Part shown: piece by piece, positions 44,531 through 51,980 of the stretch | Position numbering within the stretch: the first letter of the stretch is position 1 | Layout of the letters: each line of letters starts with the position of its first letter | Assembly (NCBI GenBank): GCA_937901895.1 | Contig: CALGTD010000110.1 | Coordinates: forward strand, 1 to 64,000 | Origin: an uncultured Spartobacteria bacterium | Lineage (GTDB): Bacteria; Verrucomicrobiota; Verrucomicrobiia; Chthoniobacterales; JAATET01 | DNA length: 64,000 bases | Direction of reading: 5' to 3' | Position numbers and translations under genes: made by a program | Notes under the pieces: model-generated | What the model was told of the DNA's origin: nothing | The model's database searches: none | Seen by the model: the letters and a program-made list of their open reading frames with translations, nothing else

Positions 44531-45937
44531 ATGCTGCGCAGAACGAAGATCATTGCCACCCTCGGGCCCGCCACGGAATCGCCGGCGGTTGTTCAAGCGC
44601 TCATCGAGGCCGGGACCAATGTCTTCCGGCTGAACATGAGCCATGCCAACCACGAGTGGGTGCGCGAGGTGACGAAGGTCATTCGCAACGTCTCGGCGGA
44701 GCTCGACACGCCCACCGGCATCCTCATGGATACGCAGGGGCCGGCGATTCGCACCGGTGATCTCGCGACGAAGCTCGATCTCGAGCCTGGGAACATCATG
44801 GAGTTCACCGTGCGCGGGGCGGTGAGCGAGGAGAATTTCTCCGTCGACGTAAACTACGACGGATTGATCAACGACATCGCCGTCGGCGACACGGTGCTTG
44901 TCGACAACGGCGTCATTCACATGAAGGTCCTGTCGAAACAGGACAACAAGATCCGTTGCGAGGTGCTCACGCCCGGTGTCCTTGGATCCCGGCGACACAT
45001 CAATCTTCCGGGTGTGAAGGTGAACCTTCCTCCGCTCACTGCGAAGGATCTCGAGGATGTGGCCCTCGCCGCGGAGCTCGGGCTCGACTTCGTGGCGCTC
45101 AGCTTCTGCCGGGAGGCGGGCGACATCGAGGAACTGCGCCGCGTGCTTCGCGAGCAGGGCAGCCAGGCGAAGGTCATCGCGAAGATCGAGGATCAGAGCG
45201 CGGTGAAGTCCATCGATGCGATCGTTCGCGCCTCGGACCTCGTGATGGTCGCACGCGGGGATCTCGGGATCGAGTGTCCGATGGAGGAGCTTCCCATCAT
45301 TCAACGGCGCATCATCAAGCGTTGCATCACCATTGGATGCCCGGTGATCGTGGCCACGCACATGCTCGAGTCGATGATCGAGAATCCGTTGCCCACGCGT
45401 GCGGAGATTACCGACGTGGCGAATGCCGTCTTCGAGCAGGCGGATGCGATCATGCTCAGCGGGGAGACGACGGTGGGCAAGTATCCCGTGGAATGCGTGA
45501 AAATCCTCGATCGCGTCGCCCGCCGCATCGAACGAAGTGGTGGAGCGGGTTACGCCGAGCAGGCCATTGTCGTGGATCCGCGCCAGAAGACGGTGCGCTC
45601 CGCCGTGGTGCTTGCAAACTCGTTCCGCAACAGCAAGCTCGTCGTCTTCACGCGCCGCGGAATCATGGCCGACTACGCGAGCCAGCTCCGTCCGCATCAT
45701 TCACCGATCTTTGCGTTTGCGCCTGACGAGGCAGTTGTCCGGCGGATGGCCTTGAACCGCGGTGTCCATGCGATCCGCATGCCGTTTAATGTGCGTCCCG
45801 AGCACACGGTCGCCGATGCGGAGGTCATCCTGAAAAAGCGCGGGCTCGTCGAGCCGGGCGACCGGCTGATCGTCGTCAGCGACGTGCAGGCCGGGGAGGA
45901 GCGTTTCGACTCCATCCATCTGCGCGAGATCGTATAG
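44531..45937 (+). CDS. pyk: Pyruvate kinase
   Basis: 468 aa, the last ATP-forming step of glycolysis. It begins MLRRTKIIATLGPATESPAV and shows VFRLNMSHANHEWVREVTK, GILMDTQGPAIRTGDL, VKVNLPPLTAKDLEDVALAA, KVIAKIEDQSAVKSIDAIV (the pyruvate kinase active-site Lys/Glu signature), VARGDLGIECPMEELPIIQR and ITDVANAVFEQADAIMLSGE followed by TTVGKYPVECV. GTG at 44522 is an alternative start; ATG at 44531 gives the usual N-terminus. It follows potB by 48 bp. Confidence 0.95.
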   Translation: MLRRTKIIATLGPATESPAVVQALIEAGTNVFRLNMSHANHEWVREVTKVIRNVSAELDTPTGILMDTQGPAIRTGDLATKLDLEPGNIMEFTVRGAVSEENFSVDVNYDGLINDIAVGDTVLVDNGVIHMKVLSKQDNKIRCEVLTPGVLGSRRHINLPGVKVNLPPLTAKDLEDVALAAELGLDFVALSFCREAGDIEELRRVLREQGSQAKVIAKIEDQSAVKSIDAIVRASDLVMVARGDLGIECPMEELPIIQRRIIKRCITIGCPVIVATHMLESMIENPLPTRAEITDVANAVFEQADAIMLSGETTVGKYPVECVKILDRVARRIERSGGAGYAEQAIVVDPRQKTVRSAVVLANSFRNSKLVVFTRRGIMADYASQLRPHHSPIFAFAPDEAVVRRMALNRGVHAIRMPFNVRPEHTVADAEVILKKRGLVEPGDRLIVVSDVQAGEERFDSIHLREIV

Positions 45938-45976
45938 GAACTGCGGCGGCCAGCTTCGACCGCGTAGGGCAGCTTC

Positions 45977-46717
45977 TCAGTCTTCGATCGGCACGAGCCA
46001 GATGTTGCGGAACTGGACGGGATTTCCGTGGTCCTGCAGCATCAGCGGCAGCTTGTCGGGATGCGGCGAATACGTCGCGCGTGCCTTGTGCGCGGTGCGG
46101 CCGGTCAACTCGTAATTGTCCTGCACGGTGACGCCGTTGAAGACGACCGTCACTCGCGCGGGTTTCGCGACGGCGCCGTCCCCCTTGTATTCGGGCCGGT
46201 GAAACGTGATGTCGTAGCTGTTCCATTCGCCCGGCGGCCGGCACGGATTTGCGCTCGGCGGATTTTGTCCGTAAATCGACCCGGCCATCCCGTCGGCGTA
46301 GGTGGGGTTGCGGTAGCTGTCGAGCACCTGCACCTCGTAGAGCGACATCAGAAAGACGCCGCTGTTTCCTGCGTGCTGCCCCTCGCCATCGCGATTGAGC
46401 GGGGAACGCCATTCAATATGGAGCCGGCACGAGCCGAAGGCCTCCTTGGTGCGGAGGGAGCCGGCATCGGGCGAGACCTCCAGGGCGCGATTGACGATGC
46501 GCCAGCGGGGCTCCGAACCGTCCTCCTGCACCCAGGCGTCCAGATTCGTTCCATCGAAAAGAACGACCGCGTCCGCGGGCGGCGGTTCGGTATTTGGAGT
46601 CGCATCAGTGACCTCCGGCGGCTGCGGGCGGTTCATGTCGTGCACCTCCCAGTCAGGCTCGGCGACGGCGTGCAGAAGAGGAAGAAGTCCGAGCAACGGC
46701 AGAAAACGGGCGTTCAT
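45977..46717 (-). CDS. Exported DUF1080 (3-keto-glycoside hydrolase-like) protein
   Basis: 246 aa with a signal peptide (LPLLGLLPLLHAVAEP). The DUF1080 domain is clear: VVLFDGTNLDAWVQEDGSEP, WRIVNRALEVSPDAGSLRTK, FGSCRLHIEWRSPLNRDGEG, GNSGVFLMSLYEVQVLDSYR and GEWNSYDITFHRPEYKG. The fold is a concanavalin-like beta-jelly roll. Members are abundant in Verrucomicrobiota and Planctomycetota, and some cleave 3-keto-glycosides. It is convergent with pyruvate kinase. Confidence 0.9.
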   Translation of the reverse strand: MNARFLPLLGLLPLLHAVAEPDWEVHDMNRPQPPEVTDATPNTEPPPADAVVLFDGTNLDAWVQEDGSEPRWRIVNRALEVSPDAGSLRTKEAFGSCRLHIEWRSPLNRDGEGQHAGNSGVFLMSLYEVQVLDSYRNPTYADGMAGSIYGQNPPSANPCRPPGEWNSYDITFHRPEYKGDGAVAKPARVTVVFNGVTVQDNYELTGRTAHKARATYSPHPDKLPLMLQDHGNPVQFRNIWLVPIED

Positions 46718-46760
46718 GGATGGAAGAATTGCGCACCTTCGCGCCGCGCGCCGCGGAATG

Positions 46761-47126
46761 TCAATTCTCCGGTTCCCCGCGGCGGATGCGAAATGCCGCC
46801 CTGACATTGCGCAGGAGGAGGATGACGATCGCCGCGATCGACAGGGCGGTGCCAATGGGAAACCCGAAGCACGCGCAGACCGAAAGAAGCATGGCCACGC
46901 TCCAGTTTTTTCCGGTCCAGATAAACCACGCGGCTCCGCCGTAAATCAGCCCCAGCACACATCCGACCGCGAGATACGCGAGGCGGCCGCGGAGTTCGAG
47001 ATCCCGGGGAATGTTGCCGGCGTCGGACTCCGTGCCGAGCAGCGACCATGCGACGGGAATGGCAACGAACGCGAACACCGAGGCAATCGCGAACAGTGCC
47101 GCCAGGATGCGGGCAGGCAGTGGCAT
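46761..47126 (-). CDS. Small four-helix membrane protein
   Basis: 121 aa with four predicted membrane helices (ILAALFAIASVFAFVAIPVA, RLAYLAVGCVLGLIYGGAAW, NWSVAMLLSVCACFGFPIGT, ALSIAAIVILLLRNVRAAF) and a short basic tail. No known family is recognised. It starts 33 bp from the left inverted repeat that frames the phage-like island and is upstream of the DUF1080 gene on the same strand. Confidence 0.7.
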   Translation of the reverse strand: MPLPARILAALFAIASVFAFVAIPVAWSLLGTESDAGNIPRDLELRGRLAYLAVGCVLGLIYGGAAWFIWTGKNWSVAMLLSVCACFGFPIGTALSIAAIVILLLRNVRAAFRIRRGEPEN

Positions 47127-47158
47127 CGTCGTGTGGGTGAGGGACGAACTGGAGTATC

Positions 47159-47179
47159 CCGCCGCGCGGTTTGAGACAT
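47159..47179 (+). repeat. Left inverted repeat of the phage-like island
   Basis: CCGCCGCG-C-GGTTTGAGACAT. It matches the reverse complement of 51645-51665 at 20 of 21 positions; the single difference is C versus G at position 9. It lies outside the last tail-type gene and 33 bp upstream of the small membrane-protein gene. Confidence 0.75.
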
Positions 47180-47188
47180 TTTGACAAC

Positions 47189-47197
47189 GGTTTGAGA
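47189..47197 (+). repeat. Second core copy inside the left end
   Basis: GGTTTGAGA repeats the core of the left inverted repeat 21 bp further inside. Tandem cores near an end resemble the arrays of recombinase or transposase binding sites found in Mu- or Tn7-like elements. Confidence 0.45.
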
Positions 47198-47259
47198 ATT
47201 TTCGGGGTTTCAGCAGGTCCGTTGTAGGCTCGCTGCAGTGGCGGTGCAAGGCGGCCGCA

Positions 47260-48123
47260 TCACGTCTTCCTGCCCAACCAGGTGCTCTCCTGGGCTCCCG
47301 TCGATCCGTCCCACCGGCCGCCGTAGGTCAGGAATGCCGAGGGCGTGATCTCGATCGCCGGGGCGGTCGGGGATCCGGTTGCGCTCAGGAAGTTCGTGGC
47401 GGCCTCCGGTGCGTAGGAGTAGCCGCCGGCGATCTCGGCCGTGCGGCCGAGGATGGTGAGGGACATCGGCGAGGCGGGGTTCGGCAGGCCGTGGGGGTCG
47501 GTGCCCCACGTCGCCTGGGTGCCGAAGCCGCCGTAGGTGGCGATCACCTCGACGACCGGCCAGAAGAGCCGCTCACCGCCGGTGACGGTCGAGACCAGGG
47601 CGTCAGCGCTTTCTCGGTGCCAGCTGGCACGGAACATCAGGAAGAAGGTGAGGACGACCGCGCCGCTGTCCGCGAGCGGGGTGGCGAGCTGCCTGCCGGT
47701 GACGCCGGGATCCGGCGGGTTCGGCGGGATGACATAGTAGGTCTCCCAGACCGGCTCCTCGATCGAGCCCGAGCCGGTGAAGGTCGAGAAAACGCTGGCC
47801 GTGATCGTGCCAGCCTTCCAATCGAGCACCCGCTCGCGCTCGTCCGTTTCCACCCAGCCGACCGAGTCCGAGTCCGCCCCCATCTCTCCCTCGAACGGAT
47901 CGGTGCTGTTCGGTCCCGGCCCGGTGTCGGAGGTGCCCGGATCGCTCAGGGTGATCGTGCCGTTAAACGTGAGCCCGCCGAACTCCACGTCCACCTGCGC
48001 CGCGCGGAACAGGAGCGTCTGAATCTCCCGCCGGTTGAACCCCAGCGGGCGGCTCGTGCCGGGGCCGGCCTCGCCGGTCTCGGCCGCACGGGCGGGAATG
48101 GGTGGCACCTCGGCGCAGATCAT
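47260..48123 (-). CDS. Phage-like protein of unknown function (tail gene cluster)
   Basis: 287 aa. No family is recognised. The N-terminal region is Pro/Gly-rich (PIPARAAETGEAGPGTSRPL). The middle and end show beta-rich stretches (LTFNGTITLSDPGTSDTGPG, LVSTVTGGERLFWPVVEVIA, AIEITPSAFLTYGGRWDGS), which suits a tail or baseplate component. The start overlaps the stop of the 795-aa gene (ATGA). The gene ends about 80 bp before the left inverted repeat. Confidence 0.65.
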   Translation of the reverse strand: MICAEVPPIPARAAETGEAGPGTSRPLGFNRREIQTLLFRAAQVDVEFGGLTFNGTITLSDPGTSDTGPGPNSTDPFEGEMGADSDSVGWVETDERERVLDWKAGTITASVFSTFTGSGSIEEPVWETYYVIPPNPPDPGVTGRQLATPLADSGAVVLTFFLMFRASWHRESADALVSTVTGGERLFWPVVEVIATYGGFGTQATWGTDPHGLPNPASPMSLTILGRTAEIAGGYSYAPEAATNFLSATGSPTAPAIEITPSAFLTYGGRWDGSTGAQESTWLGRKT

Positions 48124-50507
48124 GACGCGGCGGTCGCGGATTCCTCCAGAAAGGTGCAGATCGCCCCGTCGTAAAATCGCTCCACGAGCTTCAGCGCGTT
48201 CTGCAGCAGCTGGCGGCGGCGCAGGGTCTCGCCCTCCGCGTAGATCTCGGCGATTTCGATGAACGCCATCGTCTGCTCCTCGGTGATGTCATCGACCTCG
48301 ACCGGCGCGTCGTGACCGGTCCACCAGGTGGAGCCGTGCGCGATCGAGAGGACCTCGGTCGAGAGGTCGTATTCCGCCCAGATCTTCGTGCCGGCCGAGA
48401 CGGAGAATGGCGAGTCCAGCCCGGTGATCGTCTTCTTTCCGGCTCCGTATTCCTTCAGCGTCGAGCCTTCGGAGTGGACCGTCGCCGTGCCCGCTTCGTT
48501 GTCCACCGTCACGCGAAACGGGCAGCGCGGCCCGTTGTCGAGTTCGGTGTATTCGGCGTCCCCGCCGTCGATCTCGTGCGAGACGTTTTGCAGGATGTAG
48601 TCCTCGATCGCGCCCGGTGCCCGCCAGCCCGTCGCGTGCTCGAACCAGATGGTCGCGACGCCCAGCGGCAGCTCGACCTCCGCCTCGCTCTCGTGCGGCC
48701 CGCTTTCAAAGATCGAGCCATCGAGCGCCTCGACGCGCACGTGATACCGCGCCCCGGCCTCGACCGCCTCGGGCGGCGTGATCTCGACGGAGAGCTTCGT
48801 GGTCGGGACTTCGATGTCGACCGGCACTTCGGTCTCCGTCTGCTCGTCCTCGCCGGCGGGCACCTCCGCGCCTCCTTCGGGCAGCGGCGGGATCCCGCCG
48901 TCGGGCGTGTATCGGATCCGCTCGGGTGCCTGGTGCCGGCGAGCGCGGAGCAGGTCCACCAGATCCCGCAGCGAATAGCCGGCCGATGCGCCGAAGGTGA
49001 TCCACGTCCGGCGGGTGTGCGGGTTCTGCCGCACGCGCGCGATCGGCGTGCGCATGGTTGCCCACGCGGCATTCTCGCTGCCGGTGATGTTGAGCGCGTG
49101 GCCCATCACCTGCTCGAGGCGGGGCAGCTCGTCCGAGACGAAGCTCAGCATGCCCTCCCAGCCCAGGCGCGCGGTCTCGTCCATCAGCTGCTGCGGGAGG
49201 TGTGAAAAGTCGGCGGGGTCTTCGCCCGGATCCGAGGCGACCGGGTCCTGCCACGCGTAGCGTCCCGAGTAGAGGTCCGTCGTGCGGAAGGTCAGCGAGG
49301 CCGGCTTGTAGCGCGTGCGAGGGAATTTCGGGTCGCTGTAATTGAAGAACGCATACGCGACCGCCGGGCCGAAGAAATCCGTCGGCGTGATCGAGTTGTC
49401 CGCCGTGACGATCTTGTCGCGCGGGTCGAACGGCCCCTCGCATCCGTTCACGTAGAACCGCTCGGGTATCGAGCCGGCCACGATCACACGCGGCCCGGTG
49501 AAATCGCCGGCCGCGAAGAACGCATCCTTCAGCGAGATCCCGAGCGTCTCGCTCTCATAGGCGGAGGCCACCCACGGGATCTTGTGTTTCCAAAAGTCGG
49601 CCGTCTCGACTTGCGCCGCCATCTCCGCCCTCGTGAGCACGCGGATGTTCGCGACGACCAGCTGGTTGACCTCGGGAGCGAGGTCGAGCGGCTCGACGAT
49701 CGCGCCGTCGCTGGTCGGATCGCCGGCGGTGTATTCCGTGCGCGTTTCGGGGCCTTCGGGGCAGACGTTGCTGTTGATCCGCTTCCGGCAGATCAGCCGC
49801 ACGCCCGGCACCACGAGATCCGCGCGCTCGCGGATCTGGAAGCCCGCCTCGATCGCGGAGAGCGGGACGTTCAGTTCCGGCAGCCCGGACGCCTTTCGCA
49901 CGTGCAGCACCTCGTCCGCCGGCGACACCCACGCGACCGAGCCGGGGAACCATTTCAACACCGCCTGCAGGCCCTGCTTGAGCGTGATGCCGTCGGCACG
50001 CTGGGGCGGGATCTTGCCCGAGACATCGATGTCGCGGTGCTCTTCGTCGTAGTCGGCCGCCTCGGCGATCTCCTCGATCGTCTGCCGGCAGTTGACCGGC
50101 TTTAGGTCGAGGACGCGCCGGTCCTCCGGTGGATCGGCGATCGGGTCGGAGATGTCGACTTCCTCGAGCTTTCCGCCGATCACGACGCGTGTGTCGGTGC
50201 CTTCGCCGAACTCGTAGGGCGCTTCCCAAATCTTCCGTCCCAGCCGTGCCCAGGCATCGTCGGCCGTCGGTGCCTGCCTTCGTGCGCCGGCGCTCTCCGA
50301 GGCGTTTCGTGGATCGCGGATGCGGCCGCGAAACCGCACAACGCCGTCATCATCCTTCACCACGACGGCCGTTCCGTGCGGGAATAGCACGGGCGAGTCG
50401 GCATTCGCCGCGCGGATGATTTCCAGGACGCCGTCGGTCTGGTTGCCGACCTCCCATTCCACCTCGCCGATCTGCTCGATCGGAATGTCGTTGATCGTCC
50501 AGCTCAT
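48120..50507 (-). CDS. Large phage tail/baseplate-like protein
   Basis: 795 aa. It begins MSWTINDIPIEQIGEVEWEV, then NQTDGVLEIIRAANADSPVL and VVVKDDDGVVRFRGRIRDPR, the layout of baseplate hub proteins that start with a beta-domain binding the tail. A helical region and a second beta-rich part follow (TKLSVEITPPEAVEAGARYH, FESGPHESEAEVELPLGVAT). The end (about 740-795) is helical (EEQTMAFIEIAEIYAEGETL, LLQNALKLVERFYDGAICTF). Identification rests on general layout and context with the adjacent genes; a precise family is not assigned. It overlaps both neighbours by 4 bp. Confidence 0.65.
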   Translation of the reverse strand: MSWTINDIPIEQIGEVEWEVGNQTDGVLEIIRAANADSPVLFPHGTAVVVKDDDGVVRFRGRIRDPRNASESAGARRQAPTADDAWARLGRKIWEAPYEFGEGTDTRVVIGGKLEEVDISDPIADPPEDRRVLDLKPVNCRQTIEEIAEAADYDEEHRDIDVSGKIPPQRADGITLKQGLQAVLKWFPGSVAWVSPADEVLHVRKASGLPELNVPLSAIEAGFQIRERADLVVPGVRLICRKRINSNVCPEGPETRTEYTAGDPTSDGAIVEPLDLAPEVNQLVVANIRVLTRAEMAAQVETADFWKHKIPWVASAYESETLGISLKDAFFAAGDFTGPRVIVAGSIPERFYVNGCEGPFDPRDKIVTADNSITPTDFFGPAVAYAFFNYSDPKFPRTRYKPASLTFRTTDLYSGRYAWQDPVASDPGEDPADFSHLPQQLMDETARLGWEGMLSFVSDELPRLEQVMGHALNITGSENAAWATMRTPIARVRQNPHTRRTWITFGASAGYSLRDLVDLLRARRHQAPERIRYTPDGGIPPLPEGGAEVPAGEDEQTETEVPVDIEVPTTKLSVEITPPEAVEAGARYHVRVEALDGSIFESGPHESEAEVELPLGVATIWFEHATGWRAPGAIEDYILQNVSHEIDGGDAEYTELDNGPRCPFRVTVDNEAGTATVHSEGSTLKEYGAGKKTITGLDSPFSVSAGTKIWAEYDLSTEVLSIAHGSTWWTGHDAPVEVDDITEEQTMAFIEIAEIYAEGETLRRRQLLQNALKLVERFYDGAICTFLEESATAAS

Positions 50508-50893
50508 GCCCGCGTGTCCATGACTCGGCGTTGCAGGTCCGCCAGCTGCTGCTGCAGGGCGGCGATGGCGGATGCAAAGCCCGCGATCGCGGAGCGGATC
50601 CCTTCGAGCGCCTTCACGCCGCGCTGGGCGTCACTGTTTGCCGAGGTCTGCGCCTGCTGCAGCGAGGTGGCAAGCGTCCGGATGAGTTCCGCGATCTGGC
50701 CGACCGCCTCGGTGCCCTTCGCGAGTTCGGCGTTGGCCTGCTGCTTGCCGGCTTCGACTTCGGCGGTCTGTTGCGCGAGTTGCGGCCGCTCGGTGGGCTG
50801 CAGCATGTTCGCCACCCCGGGCGAGTTGAGCAGGCGGTAGCCCGGCCGTTCGTTGACGGCGCGGCCTTCCTCCACCAGCAATTCGCCGAGCAT
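50504..50893 (-). CDS. Coiled-coil protein, 5'-truncated tail (tape-measure-like) gene
   Basis: From the first ATG (50893) the product is 129 aa and mostly coiled coil (QLAQQTAEVEAGKQQANAEL, SAIAGFASAIAALQQQLADL). The same frame stays open upstream to 50998, where it meets a stop, and that upstream part (reading GGRFRNVSGRSIDARSQRHY) looks coding but has no start codon. This suggests the gene lost its 5' part when the adjacent segment was joined. Its C-terminal coiled coil and position before the hub gene fit the end of a tape-measure protein, which is an inference. Confidence 0.6.
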   Translation of the reverse strand: MLGELLVEEGRAVNERPGYRLLNSPGVANMLQPTERPQLAQQTAEVEAGKQQANAELAKGTEAVGQIAELIRTLATSLQQAQTSANSDAQRGVKALEGIRSAIAGFASAIAALQQQLADLQRRVMDTRA

Positions 50894-51017
50894 GCCGTAG
50901 TGCCGCTGGCTGCGCGCATCGATCGACCGGCCCGAGACGTTGCGAAACCGGCCCCCGCACTCATGGGGAGAGCCGCCCGCGTTGAGTGTAGCACTTGGTT
51001 AGACCTCCGATTTATGA

Positions 51018-51272
51018 AACTCACAAAAGCCGAAAATCCGTCTCGTCGACTACGAGACCGAGGAGGATTACGACTTTCTCCGCCCGGGCGATCCGTGGAC
51101 GCACGGCTATCAGAAGATGGTGCTGCGCGCGGTGAAGCGCCGGCTGCGGAAGGCGGGGCTCAAGGTCGAGCTGCGCACGCTGCGCATCGCGGATTATTTC
51201 GATTGGCTCGCGAGGGAGCGCAGATCCGACAACCAGGAATCGCGGGCGATGTTTATTGGCCTGCAGTCATGA
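51018..51272 (+). CDS. Small phage-type hypothetical protein, start unclear or frame-broken
   Basis: An open frame of 84 codons reads RLVDYETEEDYDFLRPGDPW, then THGYQKMVLRAVKRRLRKAG and LKVELRTLRIADYFDWLARE, ending in an ATGA overlap with the next gene. It clearly looks coding, but it follows a TGA and has no start codon before residue 34 (ATG at 51117). An ATG at 51014 with good coding sequence (MKLTKAENPSR) is in another frame, and removing one base near 51030 would join the two. It is therefore either a mutated gene, a programmed frameshift, or starts internally at 51117. Confidence 0.55.
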   Translation, partial: NSQKPKIRLVDYETEEDYDFLRPGDPWTHGYQKMVLRAVKRRLRKAGLKVELRTLRIADYFDWLARERRSDNQESRAMFIGLQS

Positions 51273-51478
51273 GCCCGCCCCGAGCCACTCCCGCGCGCGA
51301 GCGCAGAAGTCACGTCCTCAACAAGGAGGATTGGGCGGCGATCGAGAAAGCGGCTGCGTCCGTCGGCGCTCTATATTCCGGCCGCCCCAGCTGGCGGCGG
51401 CTCCTTCTCATGATCGCGCGCGGCGAGGTCGTCGTGCGCCCGGCCTGCACGCGCGGTTCTGACCGCCTGCAGGGCTGA
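51269..51478 (+). CDS. Small basic phage-type protein
   Basis: 69 aa, rich in Arg (SPPRATPARERRSHVLNKED, RPSWRRLLLMIARGEVVVRP), so it may bind DNA. It overlaps the preceding small gene by 4 bp (ATGA), an arrangement typical of phage genes. No family recognised. It ends about 165 bp before the right inverted repeat. Confidence 0.55.
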   Translation: MSPPRATPARERRSHVLNKEDWAAIEKAAASVGALYSGRPSWRRLLLMIARGEVVVRPACTRGSDRLQG

Positions 51479-51546
51479 TGCAATACACGCGCCGCGCGCG
51501 GAATTTGTATCAGACATTTGACAGAGCGCCGGAAACCGGCCGGATC

Positions 51547-51557
51547 TGTCTCAAACC
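51547..51557 (-). repeat. Second core copy inside the right end
   Basis: TGTCTCAAACC is the reverse complement of GGTTTGAGACA, the core of the inverted repeats, about 90 bp inside the right end. It is the only other full core copy noticed in this gap. Confidence 0.45.
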
Positions 51558-51644
51558 ACCCAAAAGGGCCGAAACGCCGCTCCCGACGGTGGGCTTCACA
51601 GAGTAAATTTCAGCCTGCTGCGGTCTTTTTCAGGCTATTTCGGG

Positions 51645-51665
51645 ATGTCTCAAACCCCGCGGCGG
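51645..51665 (-). repeat. Right inverted repeat of the phage-like island
   Basis: On the minus strand it reads CCGCCGCG-G-GGTTTGAGACAT, matching the left copy at 20 of 21 positions. It ends 26 bp before the tRNA-Pro gene. No target-site duplication is visible in the bases directly outside the two repeats. Confidence 0.75.
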
Positions 51666-51691
51666 TTCTCTCTGGAGCTCATCGACGAAAA

Positions 51692-51765
<74 letters not shown>

Positions 51766-51980
51766 GCGCGAGGCCGGACGGTCGGTCCCTGGAAGGGAAC
51801 GCCTGCCGCGGCGGCTCGACGGACCGCTACTATGCGCCGGCCTGAAGCGCCCGCAAGCACATTACGACGGGCCCTCGGGCGAACGCGGATCCTCTGCGAG
51901 GCATGTGTGACGGAAAGTTCACGATTTCCGCCCTCCCGTCCGCGCGGAAACCCGAAAGGGTCGGAGCCGCTTCAACCGGC

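Larger units (their letters stand above)
47159..51665. mobile_element. Phage-like remnant framed by inverted repeats, next to tRNA-Pro
   Basis: About 4.5 kb containing three overlapping tail-type genes on the minus strand (47260-50893, with truncated open frame to 50998) and two small genes on the plus strand (51018-51478). The ends carry a 21-bp inverted repeat with 20/21 identity, plus extra copies of its GGTTTGAGA core just inside. The right end is 27 bp from the 3' end of tRNA-Pro. No integrase, transposase, capsid or lysis gene is visible, so this is a degenerate element. The tail genes run out to the left end, as they do in Mu-like transposable phages. Confidence 0.6.

Noticed and set aside
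47491..49205. Plus-strand open frames opposite the phage tail-type genes
   Set aside because: Composition is charged and repetitive as in antisense shadows; the minus-strand frames overlap by ATGA and read as proteins.
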